Part shown: in pieces, positions 22,148 through 27,848 of the stretch
Numbering within the stretch: the stretch's first letter is position 1
Layout: each line of letters begins with the position of its first letter
Source of the DNA: an uncultured Collinsella sp.
GTDB lineage: Bacteria; Actinomycetota; Coriobacteriia; Coriobacteriales; Coriobacteriaceae
Length of the DNA stretch: 27,848 bases
Direction: 5' to 3'
NCBI GenBank assembly: GCA_902494585.1
Contig: CABUUD010000014.1
Location: 1-27,848, forward strand
The notes under the pieces: generated by a model
Told to the model about the DNA's origin: nothing
Databases searched by the model: none
The model's input: only the letters and a program-made list of their open reading frames with translations
Position numbers and translations under genes: made by a program

Positions 22148-23818
22148 CTACTCTTTATGGCTGCCACCTCCCCGCTTGACCAGGAGCGCGACCACGATGA
22201 GCGCGGCTCCGGCGACCGCTGCGGCGGCCGCGGCATACATTGCCATATCGCCAGTCGAGGGCATAAAGCCTCCGGTGGTAATGCTAGGGGGTGTGCCGGT
22301 GGGCGTGTTGATGAGCGACGCCTCCAGGCTGCCCGTCGACCCGTCCGCGCTGTCGGCGCGCAGGGGCGACTCGGCCGTGATGGCGAGCTTGGGCTTGGCG
22401 GCGGCCACCTGGTCGACGTCCAGGCCCTCGGCCTTAACCGTCACGGAGCGCGTGCCCTCAAAGGCGGTGTAGCCCTTGGGCGCCTTGAGCTCGCGGACCT
22501 CCAGCTTGCCCGAGTCCACGCCCGAGACGGTCACGCGGCCGTCCTCGCTCGTGGTGACGGTGGCCTTGCCCTCCGCATCCCACGTGCCGTCGGCCGCCAG
22601 CGTGCGACCGCGGTCGTCGGCGATGCTCAGGACCGCCCCGGAAAGCGGCTTGTTGCCGTCGCTGCCGCGCTTGGTGAGCGCGAGATCCCAGGTGTAGGCG
22701 CACGCATCGTCGCTCGGCGTGCGGGTGAAGCCGGCGTCGCCGGACTGGTCGGCAAAGGGAGAGCGCGGGTAGCGCAGGTACACTTCGTTGGGGTTGCCCT
22801 TCGCGATGCCGTGGTTGCACGCGCTGTTGAGCGGCGCATTGTACACGGCGACCACGCGGGCGCCCGCGGCGAAGGCGTCGGCCCCGCCGAGCGCGGCGAT
22901 CAGGTCGCCGGTGCGCACGGTGAAGGTCTTGCCGTCGGCCGCTACCTTGGTGGAGCACTGGGCCGTGATGTCGGTCCAGCCCTTCGCGGGCTCGGTGCCG
23001 GCGCGGCCGTCCTTACCGGTCGAGACGGCGTCGAAGCCGCCGTCCGCGCCCGGCGCCACGTACACGCGCATGCTCGCGGCCACCTTGGAGGGGTCGAGCC
23101 CCGCGCTCATGGTGTCGACGAACCGCACCGTATAGGTGTCGTAGGCGGTAAGACCCGCCGGGACCGTGGCCGAGAGGCGCCAGTACAGGTCGTCGGCGAC
23201 CGTGGCGTCGGCGGCCTTCTGCCATGCGGCGGCGCTGTCCTCCAGCACGTGCTTGGCGACCTTGGGGGTCGCGGCCTTGGGCTTGACGGTGACGGCGCTG
23301 CCGCCGACCAGGGCCATGATCGGCGCGGTGCCGGCCTCGCCCTGGGCGATGGCGTCGTCGTCGGCGACGATGAGCCAGTAGCCACAGGGCAGCTCGGCCG
23401 TCGTGCCCGCGTTAAGGGCCACGGGCACGGCGCCAGAGCGCTGGAGGGAACGAGCGAGCTGTGCGCTCAGTGCGCTCGTAAGGTGGGAATCGTCGTTGAG
23501 CCACTCGGCAGCTTCCTGCGCGGTGGTCTGGGAATTGGGCATGCCGGCGCTGTGCAGCACGGGCAGGACGGCGTCGCGCGCGGCGTCGTTTGCCCAGGCG
23601 AGGTCGGTGGCGATCTTGGCGTCACTGTCGCCGTCGACGACGTTGGCGCTAAAGATCTGGTAGGCGTCGTAGCTGCGCGCCACGGTGCCGCTCACCGTGA
23701 TGGAACCGGTCGAGGCCGGCACGGCCTGCGCGGATGCGGGGAACACAGCCGCGCAGGTGCCGATCAGGAGGGCAAGCAGCGCAAACAAGATCGGGAAGGA
23801 GCAAACTTTCTTATTCAC
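22148..23818 (-). CDS. Minor or basal pilin with SpaA-like domain, MPSTG anchor
   Basis: Secreted subunit of 556 residues with the same layout as the major pilin. Signal peptide 1-31. Its YDAYQIFSANV, GYWLIVADDD and GGSAVTVKPKA segments align with those in the major pilin. TPKVAKHVLED resembles the lysine region. A SpaA-like domain ends KLEVRELKAPKGYTAFEG. The sorting motif is MPSTG (519-523), a departure from LPxTG, followed by an Ala/Val-rich helix and KRGGG. Start GTG 23816-23818 overlaps the adhesin stop by eight bases (GTGAATAA), with GGGAGG eight bases upstream. The gene is markedly GC-richer than both flanking pilin genes. The SPxTG-like variant suggests a basal subunit attached by a different sortase, which is inference. 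Confidence 0.9.
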   Translation of the reverse strand: MNKKVCSFPILFALLALLIGTCAAVFPASAQAVPASTGSITVSGTVARSYDAYQIFSANVVDGDSDAKIATDLAWANDAARDAVLPVLHSAGMPNSQTTAQEAAEWLNDDSHLTSALSAQLARSLQRSGAVPVALNAGTTAELPCGYWLIVADDDAIAQGEAGTAPIMALVGGSAVTVKPKAATPKVAKHVLEDSAAAWQKAADATVADDLYWRLSATVPAGLTAYDTYTVRFVDTMSAGLDPSKVAASMRVYVAPGADGGFDAVSTGKDGRAGTEPAKGWTDITAQCSTKVAADGKTFTVRTGDLIAALGGADAFAAGARVVAVYNAPLNSACNHGIAKGNPNEVYLRYPRSPFADQSGDAGFTRTPSDDACAYTWDLALTKRGSDGNKPLSGAVLSIADDRGRTLAADGTWDAEGKATVTTSEDGRVTVSGVDSGKLEVRELKAPKGYTAFEGTRSVTVKAEGLDVDQVAAAKPKLAITAESPLRADSADGSTGSLEASLINTPTGTPPSITTGGFMPSTGDMAMYAAAAAAVAGAALIVVALLVKRGGGSHKE

Positions 23819-26800
23819 GACGCTCGCCTCCCTTCGCATTCGCCTTGCGACGAATGTGCATCCAGGCCGCAGCAGCGCAAAGCACCGCCGCGCCGGCAAG
23901 GTACGTCAGAGTGACGCCCGACATACCAGAAAGGGGCAAAGAGGTGGAGTAGGTGTTGGTGAAGGTGGGGTTAGGGGTTGAATTCGCGCTCACATTATCG
24001 TTGGCGTCGACCTCGTAGTAGACCGGCGTGCATTTCAGCGTGCCGTCACCGTTGTCCGTTGCCGTTACCACGACCTTGAACCTCTTGGTGTCGTTCTTGT
24101 AGCCTTCGTGTTTGGTGCCATCGGCCTCGCTGGCGTCGCATTCACGGATGTAGTAGGTGAACGTTGCTTTGCCATTGGTAAGATCATTGATGCCCAGTGG
24201 ACCGATTGGTACCGGATCGAACGTTACTGTCTGAGAATTACCCGACTCAGCAGAAGTATATTTGGTCTGAGGGGGTGTCTCCGTGTTGTCGGAATTCTCA
24301 GCATACAGCTCGAACTTGAACTCCTTCATCTCGCCGCCGTCGACCTTCTTGGTCACCTGAGGTGTCCAAGAGCCCTTGGCTGTGTATGCATTAGTAAAGG
24401 TCTTATCATTAATAAAGATCTTACCGTTCGTGAGATTAACGGACACATTACTGACATCGCTCGGGGTAACCTCCATCGAGTCCCCTTTGGTGAGATTAGT
24501 GACCTTTACTTTTCCAACCGAGTAGTAGGTGTAAGTAATATCCAGCACCTTCTGTGTCTGGGCCACCGTTGTTTCAAATTCAATCTTGTAGATAGTCTCG
24601 TCGCAAGTCACGCCAGAAACGGGATTGTCACCGGGGTCCTCAACGAGGTAGTAGACAATCGAGCCATCGGAGTAGACCTCGCCCAGATTAAAAGCAAAGT
24701 TGCCGTCACTATCATTCGTGACCCCATCGCCAACTTTTGTGCAGCCATTGAGTTGCAGCTTGTGATCGGCAAACGAGGGATCCTGCTTGTTTGTACCCCG
24801 TTTGAGCAGCTGGAACTTGAACTCTCCGTCTTTAAGCGCACGACCCGTTAGCGCCTTAGTGCCGTTGAGCTTCATCTTGGGGTACACGTTCACCTCCGTG
24901 GTGGAGCCAGCGATTACGTCGCCGTTGGTCATGATGCCGCCACCGTGAATGTTGGATCTGTTGCCCGTGATGAAGAGGGACGCAGCCGCGGTAGCAGCAT
25001 CTTTATCTTCCTGAATCGGCTCAGATTTAAGGCCAATCCTGTACTTAGCTTGGGCGCCCTCGTACTTGCCGATAGACGTTGGTGTTTTGTCGATCGTGCC
25101 CGTCCAGTTGGCAGCACCGCCGCCAAGCATCTGACCCGTTACGGCTGCGATGTATTCACCGTTAGTACTATCGCGAATAAGAAAAAGATCCTGGTGACCG
25201 GCTTTTTTAAACTCTTCAGTTATTTCGCCGCCTTTGTTGTTAGGAAGCCAATCCTTGTCATCGGTCTTTTCGTGTGTGCCGCCCGATCGGTTATAACTAC
25301 CGTCAGGTTTACCGTCAGTATTACCGAAAACCGCGATGCCATTGGTATCGGTAATGGCAGTCTTACCAGTCGGGCAAGCGGCAAACCCGCCGCCAAAGCC
25401 ATTGGCATGATTGTTGGTAATCAGCGCGTTATGTATATTGAGGCTCGCCGATTTAATGCCTTGTTCACTGCTACCCTGAACGAACACGCCGCCGCCACCC
25501 CAGTCGTTGGTGGTATTGGTCGTATTGTTAGTGATGTAGGCTTTCTTGTCGCTCACGTTAAAATCGCCAACTGTAGGCGCAGAGATACGGATACCGCCGC
25601 CCTCCGAGTTTTGCGCCACGTTGCTAGCTATGGTTCCACCAGAAAACGTAAACCCGGAAAGAGCACTATTCCAAGCGCCAGCATAAACGCCGCCGCCAGC
25701 CTCGGCAGAGTAGTTGCCCGTGATGTAACCGCCTGCAATTGCGAGACTGCCGCCATTGAAAGCAGCAATGCCGCCACCACCGTGGCAACCGTTACCCTTG
25801 TGACTATCATCGTAGTGCTGATATTTGTTGTTAGTAATGTGACCATCCGTAATGGCCACATTAGAGTTCTCAGCACAAATTCCCGCGCCAAAACCGCTTT
25901 GAGAATTATTTGTACCGTTACCGGAGATAATACCGCCAACCATGTGTACCGTAGAATTCCGGGCATAAACGCCGCCGCCACTGGGGGCATAGTTACCAGC
26001 AATTACGCCGCCAGAGATCTCCAGGGTTGAGCCCTCATCCAGGGTTGAGCCCTCAACATGAATTCCAGCACCAGCACCATCGCTGCCCATAGAAGCACCA
26101 CAAACGTATCCGCCACTCATGCTGACGGTAGAGCCGTTATCGGCATAAATCAGGTGGCGAACATTTGCGTCCTGATTCGTGGTCAGCACGCCGCTTTGAA
26201 GGTTAAACGTACCGCCACAGACGTTGATGAGCCTCATCGTAGAGTGAGCAGTGGTGCCCACGATGGCGCCATTGATGGCAACCTCGTGCTTGAAAAGGGT
26301 CTCGGTAGTAGCAGTGTCACTCGAAGTCGAATCAGTCACGTAGTAAGTGAGCTTGCTGGGCGTTGTGCCGTCGTAATCGAGCTTAGCAAGGTTGCCGTTT
26401 TTGTCGCCATCCTGCTCGAACTTGTTATCAGCCGCCTGCTGCAGATCCTCAATCGTGAGCGTCGCACCCTCGGGCACATTGAACATGGACATGTTGGGCG
26501 ACTTGCCAGGCTCCACGCCCGAGTGTTTGATCTTATGGCCGTTGAGGTCGATGGTGGTTTCACCCTGGCCAAGCGTAATGTCGCTTGCATACTCAATATC
26601 GAGATTCAAGCGATATTTGCCGGCCTTTTTATCATTTTGAAGGTAGTGAGATAGGTCGTCTGCAGAATTAATCAGCGTATATTCGGTCGCATCCTCCGCA
26701 ACAGGTGGAATTGCGCCCTCATTGCTAGCGTCATCCGCGGTCTGCTCGGCATCCTCGTCCTGCGAGTCTTCCTCGGACAGCCCCTCAGACTGGACATCAT

Positions 26801-27074
26801 CTCCAGCCTCGCCACCCTCAGCGTCGTCACTATTCTGGTTTTCGGTATCCCCATTGTTGGTGTTTTCTATATCAGTAGACTCACTTGAGGAACCCCCCCC
26901 CATCACAGTTTCCTCGGTAGAAACCGTCTGGGCATCGTTGGCAATGGCCTGCGAGATCGGAGGCATGACGAGCGACAGTACCAGGCTCAAAACGGAGGCT
27001 CCGCACAAAACGCCTGCCAGTACACGGCGCGTCGCTTTAGTACTCTGCTTAGATTTGTCTGAATTCGCTTTCAT
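23811..27074 (-). CDS. Large beta-helix pilus adhesin with two FctA-like domains, LPLSG anchor
   Basis: A secreted 1087-residue protein, probably the tip adhesin. Signal peptide 1-45, then a low-complexity Ser/Asp/Glu-rich linker (55-130). A long repeat region (about 270-725) with roughly nine turns of the type GGGVYA...GGIISGN suggests a right-handed beta-helix. Two FctA/Spy0128-type isopeptide domains follow, starting VYPKMKLNGTKAL (730) and SWTPQVTKKVDGG (902). The sorting signal is LPLSG (1046-1050), then a hydrophobic helix and RRKAN tail. The ATG at 27072-27074 has GGAGGAG six bases upstream. A G9 run at codons 58-61 (26893-26901) is a likely phase-variation site. It is first in the pilus operon. 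Confidence 0.92.
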   Translation of the reverse strand: MKANSDKSKQSTKATRRVLAGVLCGASVLSLVLSLVMPPISQAIANDAQTVSTEETVMGGGSSSESTDIENTNNGDTENQNSDDAEGGEAGDDVQSEGLSEEDSQDEDAEQTADDASNEGAIPPVAEDATEYTLINSADDLSHYLQNDKKAGKYRLNLDIEYASDITLGQGETTIDLNGHKIKHSGVEPGKSPNMSMFNVPEGATLTIEDLQQAADNKFEQDGDKNGNLAKLDYDGTTPSKLTYYVTDSTSSDTATTETLFKHEVAINGAIVGTTAHSTMRLINVCGGTFNLQSGVLTTNQDANVRHLIYADNGSTVSMSGGYVCGASMGSDGAGAGIHVEGSTLDEGSTLEISGGVIAGNYAPSGGGVYARNSTVHMVGGIISGNGTNNSQSGFGAGICAENSNVAITDGHITNNKYQHYDDSHKGNGCHGGGGIAAFNGGSLAIAGGYITGNYSAEAGGGVYAGAWNSALSGFTFSGGTIASNVAQNSEGGGIRISAPTVGDFNVSDKKAYITNNTTNTTNDWGGGGVFVQGSSEQGIKSASLNIHNALITNNHANGFGGGFAACPTGKTAITDTNGIAVFGNTDGKPDGSYNRSGGTHEKTDDKDWLPNNKGGEITEEFKKAGHQDLFLIRDSTNGEYIAAVTGQMLGGGAANWTGTIDKTPTSIGKYEGAQAKYRIGLKSEPIQEDKDAATAAASLFITGNRSNIHGGGIMTNGDVIAGSTTEVNVYPKMKLNGTKALTGRALKDGEFKFQLLKRGTNKQDPSFADHKLQLNGCTKVGDGVTNDSDGNFAFNLGEVYSDGSIVYYLVEDPGDNPVSGVTCDETIYKIEFETTVAQTQKVLDITYTYYSVGKVKVTNLTKGDSMEVTPSDVSNVSVNLTNGKIFINDKTFTNAYTAKGSWTPQVTKKVDGGEMKEFKFELYAENSDNTETPPQTKYTSAESGNSQTVTFDPVPIGPLGINDLTNGKATFTYYIRECDASEADGTKHEGYKNDTKRFKVVVTATDNGDGTLKCTPVYYEVDANDNVSANSTPNPTFTNTYSTSLPLSGMSGVTLTYLAGAAVLCAAAAWMHIRRKANAKGGERRE
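26893..26901 (-). repeat. Homopolymeric G9 tract in the adhesin coding sequence
   Basis: Nine consecutive C on the plus strand, read as ATG-GGG-GGG-GGT (Met58-Gly-Gly-Gly) in the gene. With nine G the frame is open. With eight, a TAG follows after V-P-Q-V-S-L-L-I. With ten, a TGA follows after F-L-K. I worked out both by hand. Confidence 0.9.
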
Positions 27075-27129
27075 CGATGTCTCCTCCCCAAGAGACCGCA
27101 ATCTTGCTCTTTCACTATCAAACGTATCT

Positions 27130-27148
27130 GCGCAATCGGTAATTGCGC
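27130..27148. promoter_or_regulatory. Inverted repeat GCGCAAT/ATTGCGC before the pilus operon
   Basis: Perfect 7-bp arms with a five-base centre (GCGCAATCGGTAATTGCGC), located between the -10 box and the adhesin start. It could be an operator or a 5'-leader hairpin. Confidence 0.45.
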
Positions 27149-27163
27149 TCGTTTAGTAAAGTT

Positions 27164-27193
27164 ATTGTAACTATTGTTTAAACATATGAGCAA
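27164..27193 (-). promoter_or_regulatory. Promoter candidate of the pilus operon
   Basis: TACAAT (27164-27169) matches five of six -10 positions. TTGCTC (27188-27193), 18 bases upstream, is a weak -35. The predicted transcript would have a leader of about 85 bases. Confidence 0.5.
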
Positions 27194-27359
27194 CAAAACC
27201 GGCATTTTTGTAGCGAGTTCTCAATTCCCTTGACATTTACTCAGATTTGCCTTCGTTTATTCGCTATCTATTTTTGGTTTCTGCTGGTAATTTAGTTGAC
27301 TATCATTTTTTAATGGCATTAGATTTATTTGCACAACATTTTGCTCAAGAGCAAACATC

Positions 27360-27390
27360 CCGCTCACGGTCGAAAATCGACCGTGAGCGG
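27360..27390 (-). terminator. Strong hairpin CCGCTCACGGTCGA/TCGACCGTGAGCGG
   Basis: A perfect 14-bp stem with a three-base loop, about 190 bases after the HAD hydrolase stop. Only GATGTTTGCTC follows on the minus strand, so the T-run is weak. It may end the HAD transcript or insulate the pilus promoter. Confidence 0.5.
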
Positions 27391-27535
27391 TAGGTCATTA
27401 GCCAGCAGGAATACCTTACTAAACTGATGAGAATATCTTTAACCCATCGGTGGTTAGAAGCGTGATGTTCAGACAATCATATTTGATTTTGTGCGCAGAT
27501 TTTAGGCATCAATTCGCCCAAATCGCCTGAGGCCG

Positions 27536-27562
27536 CCACAAAGGCACCTGTCCCCTTTGTGG
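27536..27562. repeat. REP-like hairpin with GGGGACAGGTGCC loop, copy 2
   Basis: Stem CCACAAAG/CTTTGTGG. The inner sequence GCACCTGTCCC matches copy 1 at 18524-18558 except for one transition. It lies 17 bases from the HAD gene stop. Confidence 0.75.
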
Positions 27563-27578
27563 TGATTCTGCCCTAGCG

Positions 27579-27848
27579 CTACAGCAGATGTTCCTCGATA
27601 AAGATCGCGATGCCGTCTTTGTCGTTGCTTGCGGTTACAAAGTCGGCGGCGGCACGGGTGGCGTCGCTACCGTTTGCCATAGCCACGCCCACGCCGGCGT
27701 CAGCCACCATGCAGGTGTCGTTGTCGGCATCGCCAAACACGCAGATGTCCTGGAGCTCCATGTCGTTGAGCTCCGCCACGCGCACAAGGCCGCGCGTCTT
27801 GGACACGCGCGGATCCATGAACTCGTAGAGCCGCTGCGTGGTTTGCAG
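27579..27848 (-). CDS. HAD-superfamily (Cof-type, IIB) hydrolase, C-terminal part
   Basis: The last 89 codons of a gene that continues beyond the window. The segment ICVFGDADNDTCMVADAGVGVAMANGSDATRAAADFVT is the C-terminal metal-binding motif (GDxxND) and following turn of Cof/YidA-type sugar-phosphate phosphatases. The frame is open to the edge (visible start LQTTQRLYEFMDPRVSKTRG), so the in-frame ATG is internal. The substrate cannot be assigned. Confidence 0.92.
   Translation of the reverse strand: MQTTQRLYEFMDPRVSKTRGLVRVAELNDMELQDICVFGDADNDTCMVADAGVGVAMANGSDATRAAADFVTASNDKDGIAIFIEEHLL

Larger units (their letters stand above)
27075..27578. other. AT-rich 500-bp control region upstream of the pilus operon
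   Basis: No gene seen. It is clearly AT-richer than the rest of the window, which is common for promoters of surface loci. It holds a promoter candidate, an inverted repeat between promoter and gene, a 16-bp palindrome (27340-27355), a 14-bp-stem hairpin and a REP-like hairpin. Confidence 0.75.

Noticed and set aside
22157..23914. 585-codon plus-strand frame opposite the middle pilin
   Set aside because: High GC leaves few stops on the opposite strand. The translated product is Arg/Gly/His-rich and not protein-like.
24945..26030. 361-codon plus-strand frame opposite the adhesin
   Set aside because: It is the antisense shadow of the GGG/GGI repeat region and has no ribosome binding site. The minus frame has signal peptide, domains and sorting motif.

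Overview
The window reads as a high-GC Gram-positive chromosome, most likely a gut actinobacterium of the class Coriobacteriia, and I would guess Collinsella. This is inference from the rplM-rpsI-glmM order, a complete gatCAB operon, the tmRNA sequence, GC-rich third codon positions in housekeeping genes and the LPxTG/sortase C surface system. I could not run any search. Nearly every gene lies on the minus strand, so transcription runs from high to low coordinates.

Region 1 (1-4002): the start of glmM (cut by the window edge), the ribosomal pair rplM-rpsI with promoter and terminator, a patatin-like phospholipase, an intergenic stretch with a 62-bp tandem repeat and duplicated tmRNA-tail sequences, then ssrA (tmRNA) with its own terminator.

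Region 2 (4240-8190): an unrecognised 144-aa protein on the plus strand, a RelB/VapC-type toxin-antitoxin pair with a strong promoter and palindromic operator candidates, and a P1B-type metal ATPase co-transcribed with a small DUF6110-like membrane protein behind a promoter whose spacer is an 18-bp palindrome.

Region 3 (8262-14490): two adjacent half-transporter ABC genes of exporter fold (YbtP/YbtQ or IrtA/IrtB-like) divergent from an AraC-family regulator, then a COG1373-type AAA ATPase/DUF4143 gene with a 75-bp imperfect palindrome just upstream of its ribosome binding site.

Region 4 (14528-18467): gatC-gatA-gatB, translationally coupled, making the amidotransferase that produces Gln-tRNA(Gln)/Asn-tRNA(Asn). 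gatB is followed by a perfect 41-bp inverted repeat enclosing a terminator-like hairpin, and GatB carries an unusual insertion of about 65 residues.

Region 5 (18453-27200): a pilus locus. In transcription order it holds a 1087-aa beta-helix adhesin (LPLSG), a 556-aa GC-rich minor or basal pilin (MPSTG), a 603-aa major-type pilin (LPLTG), a terminator, a 49-aa membrane peptide and a class C sortase. The standout observation is a run of nine G residues early in the adhesin gene. Gain or loss of one G would stop translation within nine codons, so the adhesin is probably phase-variable. The window ends in the 3' part of a HAD-family hydrolase gene.
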